Source: Dactylonectria macrodidyma
Lineage: Eukaryota; Ascomycota; Sordariomycetes; Hypocreales; Nectriaceae
Assembly: GCA_020744425.1 (NCBI GenBank)
Contig: JAGMUV010000030.1
Coordinates: 558,001-622,000 of the forward strand
Reading direction: 5' to 3'
DNA: 64,000 nucleotides
Below are positions 54,503 to 64,000 of the stretch, in pieces. Below the pieces are notes generated by a model, which had not been told where the DNA came from, ran no database searches, and was given only the letters and a program-made list of their open reading frames with translations. The first letter of the stretch is position 1; the number at the start of each line of letters is the position of its first letter. Made by a program: the position numbers and the translations under genes.

Positions 54503-55489
54503 ATGAGTTCGAAAACCTTTGAATGCGATGTTTGTTCCATGTCCATTACGCTACAAGATGTGAAGACCCATGTGAGGACACATCAAGTAAGAACATCACA
54601 TCTGGCTATGTACCGTTTCTAATGAGCGCTATCTAGGCCCAAATCTTGGATCTGTTGGATCGATTACCAGACATCCCCATCGATCCACGAACTAGCGAGG
54701 ACCCCGTTCACAATCCCCATTTGCCATGTCGCATAGCAAAAAGACATGCTACTCTCTCGCTACCCGGTGCTCAGCATCACAAGCGTGCCCGGATCCCGAG
54801 GGATAGGCCATTCCAATGCCCCAAATGCCCACAACAAATCGACCCACGCCGGCCCAACGACTTCGTTCGGCATTATTCTAGACGTATAACCTCATTATCC
54901 ATCAGCCAAGTGTGGGGACTGATAATGTACAGATTACCCAGATCATCCTCGTCGAATCAAGTGCCCCATATGCAATATGCAGTTTCTTCAAATGAGCGTA
55001 TTCAACATTCACCCGTGCTTTGCTAAGGAAAATAAGCCATCGCCCGAGTTGATCGAGTTTCAAAGCCGGCTGAGAGGAGAAATTGAACAAGTGCTCGGAT
55101 TGGAATTTAACCATCGAAAACTCTCAGTTATCCAGGCCTGCACTCCCGACGTTCCCTACATTACGCCAACACCGCCGGGCGTCATACCCTCTGACGGTCC
55201 CGTCGAGGTATCGCACTCTAGACAAGAGACTATTACCCAGGCCTCGGAGGGTGCGAGGACACGGCCCGACATCTCATTCTCTGGAGCAGGGCTCTTAGCA
55301 GCTGACGTTCCGTATTGGGAGAACGTTTCACATGACGCACCCATAGAAATGTTCTTTCAGGGAAACTTGACGCCGTCAACAAGAGAATCACATGATTTCT
55401 TTGCAAGTGGTTTCGATAAAATTCATCACGATCTCTTCCACAACACTCTACCCTCAGACGATCAACACATCTCGTCATCCCTTTCTTAG
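54503..55489 (+). CDS. C2H2-type zinc-finger protein, 295 aa
   Basis: Exons 54503-54586, 54637-54883 and 54933-55489 sum to 888 nt. Introns of 50 and 49 nt have GTAAGA/GTATAA donors and a CTGAT branch in the second. The first finger is canonical: C-x2-C-x12-H-x3-H in FECDVCSMSITLQDVKTHVR. A second module spans exon 2 and exon 3 (RPFQCPKCPQQIDPRRPND, then FVRHYSRHYPDHPRRIKC) and a third is PICNMQFLQMSVFNIHPC; both are atypical in spacing. The C-terminal 150 residues are Ser/Thr/Pro/acidic and could be a transactivation or interaction region. Nuclear role inferred from the fingers. Confidence 0.7.
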
Positions 55490-55645
55490 GACTACTGCTC
55501 ATTGTGATGCACTTGAATCTTTTGCATCTCTTTTGCACCCATACGCCATTGAGAAGGAACCATCGCTGGAGCCAAATACAACCCGAGGGTGTACCATCAG
55601 TCTGTTGATGGTTAACACCCAGTGACGGCGTCGGGAAAAGGTAAC

Positions 55646-56286
55646 TTACACGCCTCCTCCATCCATCTCTATGACTCTTTCATTTAACTTTCTTATGTCC
55701 TTCATAAAGGGATATGGGACCTGATATAGCCCATTCGACGCCTTTGACCCTGCTAAATAACCGATGTGACTTTCAGGGAAAAATTCCAGGATTGTACGGT
55801 TGGTAAATATATAAACGGTGGCTTGGTTAGCTTGATCTGAAGCCGATTGTAATGCAGTAGCAAAATGAGGTCCTGTACGACCGCCGAATGGATAGGTGAA
55901 CTGTGGTACGTAGGATTCGAGGATTTTCTCAAGTCGCTAGAGGGAGTAAGTAAAAGAGATGAATAGTCCACCGCAATACACACTGGATCTTTCATTTCGA
56001 ACTCCCGTAAGGAACTAGGCTCCGAAAGCGCCGGGATACCCAGCTCTGCTGCTCGTCTTGCGATAGCTGCGTCTGCGAAGTAGAAGATTCCATGCCGTTC
56101 GAAAAAGGCGGGTGCATCACTGACGGTTACCGCAGAAGAAATTTGCGTCTTTTCGAATGGTGACGTCATAAGGAGTGTGGGAGAAGCAATATGAGAGGGA
56201 AAGTTCTGAAGTTTGCCAGATGTTGTCGCGGGGCAAAATCTGGAATGCCACTCACGTGCAGCGGATGAGCCCATGTTATTATGCAT
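55646..56286 (-). CDS. Orphan 197-aa protein
   Basis: Exons 56286-55984 and 55936-55646 (594 nt) joined in phase 0 over a 47-nt intron (GTGTGT to CTCTAG). Features are an N-terminal Ser/Thr-rich segment, HGIFYFADAAIARRAAELGI, then RLEKILESYVPQFTYPFGGR, FATALQSASDQANQATVYIF and an aromatic C-terminus (GLYQVPYPFMKDIRK). No signal peptide or domain recognised. It is transcribed toward the C2H2 gene, the two 3' ends lying about 160 bp apart. Confidence 0.65.
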
Positions 56287-56490
56287 TTAAGCAGAAATCG
56301 TGTCACATGGCACATCGTGATCATTTTACCGGGTTTTCATTCCTGCCCATTTTCATTATTTCATGCCCAACCTCGTCCCATATACAAGGTCCGCAAACAA
56401 GCACCGCCTACGCTGTTCCCCAACGAACACCTTACTAATATTTCCACCTATATATTTCAATATCCCAGTAAACCGAGAAATATAACTACC

Positions 56491-56580
56491 ATGTCTGGAC
56501 CGGATTGCGGGGCGTGTGACGGCTCCGGTCTCACGTCGAAGGGCACAATATGCCCTCTGTGCGGCGAGAAAAAGGGCTGA
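56491..56580 (+). CDS. 29-aa Cys-rich microprotein
   Basis: ATG to TGA; the two Cys pairs (CGACDGSG and CPLCGEK) are spaced like half a DnaJ-type zinc finger (C-x2-C-x-G...C-x2-C). A TATATATTTC element lies about 40 bp upstream and CTACC immediately before the ATG. It shares a divergent upstream region with the 197-aa gene. Too short to be sure; it might be the first exon of something longer. Confidence 0.45.
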   Translation: MSGPDCGACDGSGLTSKGTICPLCGEKKG

Positions 56581-56838
56581 GATAAGATACTCAAAGGAAA
56601 TGCCTCGTCTGGTAAGTCCACCACGAACGCGAAATTTTCTTATATTAACTTTGGATAAAAAATTAGTTACTAGAATGCCGGGCAGCGCAGCTTAAAGGAG
56701 TCATTATTGTGAATTGGACGGATCAATATTTCAATGGGATGTCATAATTGTACAGTCAAATAGGCTAAAGGGGGAATTGATTGTTCACATCCGTGAATAT
56801 TTTCAAAAGCAGTGTGAAATGCCTGAAAGAAAGTCCGC

Positions 56839-57017
56839 AAATCACGCAAGTCCCGCAACCCAAAGTCACGCAAGTCACGCAAGTCACGCAAGTCACGCAA
56901 GTCACGCAAGTCACGCAAGTCACGCAAGTCACGCAAGTCACGCTAATCACGCAAAACACAAGCCACGCAAGTTCCGCAAGTAACGCAAGTAACGCAAGCC
57001 ACGCAAGTCACGCAAGT
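56839..57017. repeat. 9-bp tandem repeat (TCACGCAAG)n
   Basis: About 18 units, perfect in the middle. Because 9 is a multiple of 3 and the unit lacks stops, several frames on both strands stay open and give tripeptide repeats (Ala-Ser-His, Val-Thr-Gln, Arg-Asp-Leu, Cys-Val-Thr). None of these is supported as a protein. Confidence 0.95.
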
Positions 57018-59495
57018 AAAGCGACCGGAACACTTCCGGAACACTTAGCTGGCAGAGACCCACAACCGCCAACCTGCTAAGATCGTCTCGGATTGGCCAA
57101 GAGGAGACAACACGAACAGGATCTCGGTTCAACCATGAGGAAGGCCGATATGTCGGGTAGAGATCCCCTTGAAGTGAGCTTGTGCAGGTGGTTGTTGGCG
57201 GATATCAACTTGAACATGCATATCGTCACCGTGTCACGTAGCGTTGATGGTATATCTCCCTAGGGGCTCATCATGGATCTGCACGGCAACCTTGTGAGAT
57301 ATCCAATACGATGTGATTGCGATATACACGGCGTCACCTGCAATGCGATTTCCACTGAGGCTCACGCGCACCCACTTTTAAGCCAGAGTAGGCTTTGCTG
57401 ACCGGGCTGATGAGATGATGGATAATGGAGGATGGCTGTTTTCACGCTGGCCTATGATCGCCCCCAATGGCTGAAGATGGAGTGGACCATGGGTGTGTGC
57501 ATGGTGTGGATAGAGGGTCTTAGTTCGAAAGAGAACCGGTGGGCCCCGGTCTGCTTGCATGACTGTAGTTCTGGTGGCTTGCAGAATCGGTGAATGGCGA
57601 AGAACCAACGACAAGAGGAGCTTGGCGTGACACGGAGTTACCATTATGAAGGCCAGGACCAACGCAGACCTACAGAATCGATCTCAATGAGACCAATTCA
57701 TCCTGCGGGGAGGCGGCCAAAGGTGAGCTGTCGACCTCACCAGGCTCCTCAATCAGAATGTAACAAACTCATCTGGCTGTTACTAATGCAGCTGAGGAGT
57801 TCTTATGAGTTTGGATGTGCCACACCCTCCGTGGGCAGAATGAGGCGGACGGGCCCCAAGCGGCCAAGTGGATTAGGATCAAACATGGTGGCTACCACTC
57901 AGCATAGCTTGCATTCGTACTGCGGGGGGCGGCCAAGGGTGAGATGTCGACCAACTACCTCACCAGGATAGTGGTCCGTTGGTTGAGTGTGGTTACCAAT
58001 ACATGGTCGACTCTAACCGTAGATTATTAATAGCGAGCAGTCTTATACAAGCCGTAACACTAGGCTAGACGTCCCTCAGTTGCCAGAGATAATGAATAAT
58101 GGAGGGTGGCCGACTTCACACTGGCCTATGGTCGCCCCCAACGGTTGAAGTATAGCTTGCCTTAACGAAGGCCAGCGCCAGCGCAGACCTACAGAATCCA
58201 TCTCGATGAGACCAATTCGTACTGCAGGGGGCGGCCGAGGGTAAATATCGACCAACGCCCTCACCAGGGGGTCTGTTGTTCGAGTGTGGTTACCTATATA
58301 TGGCCGACTCTGACTGCAGATCATCACAGCCCATTGACCAATCGCTAATGCATGAGCTGTCGATAGCGTGCGGTAGGGGTTGAGAAATGGAATATATGTC
58401 CCAATTGGAGAGGCGTATGCGACCACTTTGCTAACCGGGCTGATATCCTCAGGGAAAGTGCATGTCACATTTGGCCAACACCGCCCTTGTAGTCCTGACT
58501 TGCCGTGGGGACGCCTCCGATCACTTGCATAAACGAACTCTCACGGCGGAGTGTGGCACATCCAAGCTCATAAGAACTCGGCTGTATTAAAGGCTTCTAT
58601 GTAGCTAATTGCTGGGTCATCATGGCCTACCCCTGATGGGATTAGAGTGACTGATCCAGTTGCGTTGAACAGTTGCTGCAGGTCAACGCAGCATGAACGA
58701 GCTTAATACCAACCCGCATGTAACTAGGCTGAGAAGTTCTTACGGTCGACAAAGGGGAGACAACAAGGATAGGTTCCCTGACGTGTCCATGGCGTCCGGG
58801 TCGATGGCATGACAGAGACGAGACATGTATCTTCGGCCCCCATTTTGACGCTCGCGCAATGGCATGCTAAATAGTAGCTTTGCTACGGTCCGTATCAACT
58901 TAGCTTGACATGGTTCTTACTCCGTTCTTCTGCAGTAGTCAAGTCCGCCTCGCATCGCCGTGGCCTGTAATGGAGACCTGGCTGAGAATGACACGCAGCC
59001 ACACAACAAACAGGCTAGAACAGAAAGAGGAGAGAGGCCGCATATGATGGTCTGAACTGATGTTCTGGGGTTGTTTATTGATCAGTCCTCGTCGTAGTTG
59101 CTAACGTCCCATCTCGCCTGCAGAATTACTGTGATATACGTGTTAGGGGAGCAGCCCGCCCTATCACTTGCACTCCGGGGCGATTTGGACTTCCTTATAG
59201 CTTAGGGCCCATCGAGATGCTCTCGCTGGGTATAAGATGAGGCGCTCTCCCACGTCTAATCTGAGAGTATATTTACAACTCGCCTAGTTCGACAGGATTT
59301 CGGGCATATTCTTTGAAAACACAGTTATATTTCTTCTCTTTATTATCTGCCGCTTGTGGATAGCCTGTTACAACTTAATCCTGCTATCACTCTGTTCAAG
59401 TTAGACCTGCCACTCGCTCTCCAAGTTCTTGCTTCTAACAGAACACAGCTATTCTCAACATCTCTGGTCGTCGCCCAAGTATTCACAATCTCATA
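57018..59495. other. Decayed repeated DNA
   Basis: Three diverged blocks recur: 57395-57500 with 58080-58150; 57640-57735 with 58160-58260; 57910-57990 with 58205-58325. Landmarks are ACGCAGACCTACAGAATC and TCGTACTGC followed by GGCGGCC. They look like remnants of a transposon or tandem duplication with many transitions. No coding region recognised. Confidence 0.5.
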
Positions 59496-59686
59496 ATGGC
59501 GGACAAAGAAACCCCAAATCCTCCCCCGCCGCCACCACCTACAGGGAGTACTGTTGGTCAAGTTCGGGCCAGTCAAGTGGTGACAGGAGAAGGGCAGCCA
59601 CTGCCCGAGGCGTCTGGTAGGTAGAATTACGAGACGGTTAACTTTTACTAATAAGTCTCGTAAAAGGACCTTCAACGGCAAGATAA
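59496..59686 (+). CDS. Possible 46-aa Pro-rich small protein
   Basis: Exons 59496-59616 and 59667-59686 (141 nt) over a 50-nt intron (GTAGGT, branch ACTAAT, acceptor AAAAG). Pro-rich N-terminus (NPPPPPPPTGST). A TATA-like TATAAGATG lies about 265 bp upstream. The intron signals are good, but so short a product needs transcript evidence. Confidence 0.35.
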
Positions 59687-59986
59687 GGCTGATTAGAAGC
59701 TACAATCGAGTTGAGTTGAGAACTTGAGGTCAATCGGTTGTGTCTAGGGTAGTCTATATCTATTTACCACTTCTGCGTTCTTCACCGGATCATTGATATT
59801 CCGCGATTGAGTCACCCACGTGCCTGCATTTTTGACTCACCTGATCGATCGTGCGGCCACCAAAGCTTCTATGTACTGGTCGAGGCATCCCCATTCATGC
59901 CACAAACTATCATCAAGTGGCCCACTAAACCTCACCAAGTATAAATTCTATCATTCCAACCCCTTCTCAAATCATTCATCGTCATC

Positions 59987-60571
59987 ATGTCTAAGCCTGA
60001 TCAATATGTTGGGTTTTGCCGCATCCCATTGTCCCAAGAGCTGCAAGAAACGCTCCGCGCAACAGAAGAGTCTACAGTCACTGTTGACCAGATGACGAAG
60101 CTGAACTTTAAGGGAGCCGACTTGCGTGAGCTTCCCTGGGAGGGAACACCGAAGAAAGCTGCTGGACTGAAGGTTATACAAGGACAAGTAAGGCGTCATT
60201 TATCAAGGAGAATGCATTTTGACCAGCTAATTAAAAAGCTATCTCTTCTACAGGATTGGCCCGGGAAGAAGAACATGCGTATAAATTGGATCGGTAGAGA
60301 TTTAGTACTGTTCAAGTACGCCGTGATCACCGATGAGAATGAAAGGGGTCTCTATGTACCTCGGCCATTCTCGCCGGAAGCCGATGTGAAGGCAATAATA
60401 CACAACACAAGGACCAATGCATCACAGATATTCAGTTGGGACGAGTCGCATGCGTTTTTGCTTGAGGAAGGTGTCCGGGTCATTGCAATGACGATACCAA
60501 TTCGATTTTTTCTACTTCGTTTCTACTTCACCACAGAAGTCAACGGCCAGGAAGAACATGAGCAAGATTAG
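59987..60571 (+). CDS. Orphan protein, 194 or 172 aa
   Basis: ATG to TAG without a break. A 66-nt segment (GTAAGG...CAGCTAAT...CTACAG, about 60189-60254) has all the marks of an intron and is a multiple of 3 without stops, so spliced and retained forms both stay in frame. Segments: YVGFCRIPLSQELQETLRAT, FKGADLRELPWEG, MRINWIGRDLVLFKYAVITD, and a hydrophobic C-terminal stretch (PIRFFLLRFYFTTEV). TATA-like GTATAAATTC upstream. It converges with the 638-aa gene, their 3' ends 42 bp apart. Not recognised. Confidence 0.65.
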   Translation: MSKPDQYVGFCRIPLSQELQETLRATEESTVTVDQMTKLNFKGADLRELPWEGTPKKAAGLKVIQGQVRRHLSRRMHFDQLIKKLSLLQDWPGKKNMRINWIGRDLVLFKYAVITDENERGLYVPRPFSPEADVKAIIHNTRTNASQIFSWDESHAFLLEEGVRVIAMTIPIRFFLLRFYFTTEVNGQEEHEQD

Positions 60572-60613
60572 GATCGGTGATGGATTGGAAGCGAAACGAA
60601 TGCACATGGGTAT

Positions 60614-62628
60614 TCAATTAGTGAAATCGTTAGCCAACTGGTCTGCTTCCCCCAAGTTCCCAAATATCTCACTCGAACCGACATCCGGGATGGCAGCTAG
60701 TATTCCATCCATGTCCAACGTTTCCCAGTTGGCCAGGGTTTCAAGGGAGTCAAAGAGGGCAGTTGTGAGTGCCATGTCGTAGTTCAGTTGTGGAGAGTCC
60801 TCCGTCTCCGGGAGATCGGCGTTGACCGGGACCCGCGTTTGATGTTCTCTGACATCAAGCGCCGAGGGCATTTGATGCGTCACCCTCCCTGCCTGGTCAT
60901 CAGGGGCTGCCGTCGAAAGACTTGCCGAGGCCGACAGTGATCTTGGCGGATGGTCACGATCGCTTGGCTGAGCAGGTGAGGGGTCTTGCGTCATGACCGA
61001 ATTCCCTGTGAAGCGAAGGCTGGTATTGTTGCCAGCTGTGTTTGCTTTCTCGCTTGGCTCCACAGCAGAGTGTGGGCCCCGCGACCCTTGAGGAGAGTGC
61101 GGGTGCCCCGAAGCGTCGTGGGATCGACCGCGGTCCTCTGTATTCACTGGGCGGAATTCTAAGGAAGGACAAGGATGGGCCCATATACCCGTTGACAGTT
61201 TTGTGACTTCAGCCGCCATGAGCATAGGAGAAGTTGTGCGAAGCGGCGATTGGTTCTGTTGGACTAGAGTCGAGCTCACGTTTGGTGGCGAGGATGGCGC
61301 GGGCTGATGGGGCAAACCGGTCTCTGGACCCTCGAGAAGTTGCTGGCTGCTAGGCGCTTCCCGGATTGGAACATGGCTCCACGACTCCTGCCGGGGCTCT
61401 GGGGCGGGAGCAGGACTGGGCCCATCAGTCGCTTCAGGTTCCGCCAGCGTATGAGGCGTCGAGCGAGACCGTAGTACCACCCCTTGTGATGCGGTGGCCG
61501 CTGGTCCTAACGTGCAATCAAATGATCGCCTGGATGCCATCCCCGCATTCTCTGGTTCCGGAGTACTGTGAATGGTAACACACCTCTCAAACTCTATCCG
61601 ATGATCGTCGAGGCTGGATGAAGGGCACGCTAGATCGGTTGGTTTCGACTTCTTCCGTGCTCGCTGGTTCTCAGTTGTGCTAGAAAATCGTGAGGATTTC
61701 CGCTTTACTTTCCAAGTTGTATGATCTTCCTTGAAAAGGCCAACCGACTTCCAATATTGTAGTAGGTGGTTTTCGAAGGCTTCGCCAACTGTCGCGCAGT
61801 CATTGGCGGCTTTTTGGATCCCTCTCCTCTCTAAATCTTCGAAGATCTTGCGTCTCTTGGTGGTGTTCTTCTCATTCGCCTCCTCGTTCTTATTATTCTC
61901 TTCGCTTACGGGGACTTTCTCGGCCCTAGAAATATCGTTTTAGCAAAGTTATTAGTGCCTTGCTGTCAACACTCACTCTGTACATGAGAAGGGGATAATG
62001 ATGAGAACCCCCGTACCCCACCTCTCAACGAATAGGTCGTACACCTTGCCGTGGTGAAGCCATCTCGAACACTTTCTCTCGTCCACTTCAGTGCCGTCTT
62101 CTTCTAGGCGCTTAAGGAAACTCTGCTTGTGTCTGCGGCCCCAGGATGCTCTGCACCGATAGAACATCCATTTTATAAATCGCAACCTGATGTCCTTGAT
62201 ATAGTCTGCCTCCTCGGCGTTAGTGATGTACTTAACTATGCCCTGTTTCAGCGAGAGAGAGGGCCGGTCGAAGACATCTGCTGGAAAAGCTATCCAATTG
62301 TGAAACTCTTTCAATAGCGTTGCGTCAATCGTGATCGTGTTTTCGGTTCTAGGTTTTATCTTGGCTGAATGCGGCGCCTCTGTTGACTGGCGGATGATGG
62401 CATAAGTCTGGGGCTTAGCGATGTTCTTCTGTGTTTGCGGTGGGATTGTCTCCCAAATGGTGAAGAAGCCCGATAGTAACTAGCTGTTGGTCAGCACGAG
62501 TGTATAAGGTTGGAATTCTTACTGACCTTTTTGACTAGATCGAGACAGATGCTTGGTTCATTTGGGTCGGCTTGATCGCAAGCATCAAGAACGCCCTGAC
62601 AGAAGTCTCGAATTTGATTAATGCTCAT
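60614..62628 (-). CDS. Orphan 638-aa protein, possible nuclear regulator
   Basis: Exons 62628-62527, 62479-61977 and 61925-60614 sum to 1917 nt. Introns of 47 and 51 nt have GTCAGT/GTGAGT donors, the second with a CTAAT branch. The N-terminal 200 residues are folded and helical (SINQIRDFCQGVLDACDQA, then TLLKEFHNWIAFPADVF, then RLRFIKWMFYRCRASWGRR, then ERWGTGVLIIIPFSCTE). Next come two basic clusters like nuclear-localisation signals (NTTKRRKIF and RARKKSKPT). A long Ser/Pro/Gln-rich disordered region follows. The acidic-hydrophobic C-terminus (LFDSLETLANWETLDMDGI) is of the type seen in activation domains. No DNA-binding motif recognised. The regulator role is inference. Confidence 0.7.
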
Positions 62629-62732
62629 TGTTGCTTGGGGCAAGGAGAAGTGCCAGCGACAGCGGGCGCCGAGACGACGCGTGGAGCGTCGATTCTTAGC
62701 CTGGCCCCTCGACCCCAGTTGACCAAAAAAAG

Positions 62733-62795
62733 GCACCTTTCCTTTCTAGGTCCAACTTACCACAGTGGTAAGTTGGACCAAGAAAGGAAAGGCGC
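62733..62795. repeat. Near-perfect 63-bp palindrome
   Basis: Arms of about 29 bp (left CACCTTTCCTTTCTAGGTCC, right GGACCAAGAAAGGAAAGGCG) meet at ACTTACCACAGTGGTAAGT, with two or three mismatches in total. It can form a long hairpin and lies about 105 bp upstream of the 638-aa gene. It may be a minimal foldback element. Confidence 0.85.
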
Positions 62796-64000
62796 GAAAG
62801 CCCCTTGGTTTCTTGTTCCATTAATGACTAGGTGGCCCCTTCCGCGCCATGCTTACATTGCTGTGTATATGATGATCCAGGCCCAGCTGCACTTTCCTGC
62901 AAACCGCACTGCTCTCGCCTCGTTGCCTTAATTTATTCCCCCGCTGATCATTGCGAACCATGTCTTGCCCATCAATGGAGAAGCCCAAGTGTCTCATATT
63001 GGTCACAACCACAATAACTTACACTGTGAGTCATCGACCTAGCTCTTTAGGGATATTAAAGCTGATCAGATCAGTTCTCCCTAGTTGTGAAACGATTGAA
63101 TAAAGAGGAGGTGTCGACCCGGTGTTGGGCTGAGGCCCTTCCTCTGTATGAGTAGGCTGCCAGCAGCGTAGCCAGTGAGGACCAAGAATAGCTGCTGGCG
63201 AACAAGGCAGCTGGAAGGCCTCAAAACGGGGATGGCATGGATCAAATGTCGGTGTGAGCTTGGGAAGAGATCGGATACATAGGACCAAAAGAGCCTCATT
63301 TCAAGAATTCAATGTTCATAAAGCGACCTGCGCCAATTTGACCTCCTTATCCATTGTCTTTCGTAGGTTCGACAGACTCCGAGTATTTCTCCACTACATC
63401 ATCAAAACATGTCGGTACTCGGCAAAGTTCCTTCAGCCAAGTCATGCTGTCGAGATTTCTGGCTCACACTAGTAATCCTGCCTTCAACGCAATGCTCTAG
63501 CTAACCAGCAGCGGTCGCCGCCTCAGGTTCGAAATTCCTTGCCCTCATCCATCTCGCCAACGGAACAGTACCTAACTCGGTAATTTCAGCTAGCACCATC
63601 GCCCGTTACAATTGATGTATCTATTGACTTTTAGGCCTTTTGACCCTGCCAGATTCCGTTCCGTGACTGTACATCACGTGTCCCCGAAGCTTGACACCTC
63701 CGCTTGCAACGCATCAGCTATGTAGAGGCCAGTTCTAGTGGCGTACTTGGGCCCGCCCTCATCAGCGCCTGAGTTTCCTGTCGGCCACGCCCGGTCTTCC
63801 GCTTAGCTGTCCACAGACTCCGCGGATGGCACTTGCGGGCGGTTGTTGGACGCGTGCCGATGGGACTCGAGCGAGACATTGAGTACTCAATAGACCCAGC
63901 AGACGGCAGCTGACAGGAATTAAGCCTAGCTTCGGGTTTACTTATGTCTTGCACCGGAAGGCATGGCTTGAGCGCTTCGGTAATACGGAGTATTGAATCG
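62796..64000. other. Terminal stretch without supported genes
   Basis: Several overlapping ORFs of 60-85 codons on both strands, none with motifs or intron-linked continuation. Nothing called. Confidence 0.45.

Noticed and set aside
56742..57132. Tripeptide-repeat proteins on either strand
   Set aside because: Open only because a 9-bp satellite lacks stop codons.
1..64000. Starship giant transposon
   Set aside because: Cargo-like content (NLR fragment, orphans) is suggestive, but no DUF3435-type tyrosine recombinase or element boundary is present in the window.
1..64000. Secondary-metabolite gene cluster
   Set aside because: No polyketide synthase, peptide synthetase, terpene cyclase or P450 was found; the SnoaL-like gene stands alone.

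Overview
The window looks like an accessory, repeat-rich piece of a filamentous ascomycete chromosome, probably Eurotiales (Aspergillus/Penicillium type). The reasons are short GT-AG introns of about 43-90 nt with CTRAY branch sites, an Asp f 4-like secreted protein, a NACHT-WD40 fragment, Zn2Cys6 and C2H2 proteins, hAT, pogo/Fot1 and Helitron remains, and nonsense codons of the type left by RIP (repeat-induced point mutation). No rRNA, tRNA or CRISPR array was seen. Genus and function calls rest on motifs recalled from memory; nothing was searched.

Layout. 1-2.2 kb: a NACHT-WD40 (NLR-like) gene broken by half a hAT transposon. 3.2-5.4 kb: a SnoaL-like protein and a decayed VTC/DUF202 membrane-protein gene. 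8.0-9.6 kb: the most striking locus, a minus-strand gene whose 3' two thirds is a tandem array of near-identical exon+intron units, each exon adding 25 residues with six cysteines. 10-16 kb: pogo-type transposon debris and an orphan beta-rich ORF. 16.65-19.67 kb: an apparently full-length hAT element with an 809-aa transposase. 20.2-22.1 kb: a large palindrome made from a decayed Cys-repeat gene, and a MITE. 24-25.7 kb: an Nramp metal transporter whose 5' end runs into a satellite. 27.5-34.8 kb: orphan genes and the Asp f 4-like secreted protein. 33.7-35.0 and 43.0-44.4 kb: an inverted 1.3-kb duplication, each copy with an intact small gene. Between the copies lie two head-to-head Helitron halves, an ankyrin protein, a RING-finger protein and a truncated pogo-type transposase. 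44.5-62.6 kb: a membrane-protein gene, a small Zn2Cys6 protein, several short orphan genes, a kinase-like fragment, an Ecl1-like protein, a C2H2-type protein, satellites and a 638-aa orphan. Beyond 62.8 kb nothing convincing was seen.

Many genes here are split by small introns, so single-frame ORFs hide them. Where I give exon coordinates, I checked that the exon lengths sum to a whole number of codons. The genes do not form an evident pathway or biosynthetic cluster. The picture is of a fast-turnover region holding incompatibility-type, secreted and orphan genes among mobile elements. I saw no DUF3435-type recombinase, so there is no direct evidence of a Starship element.
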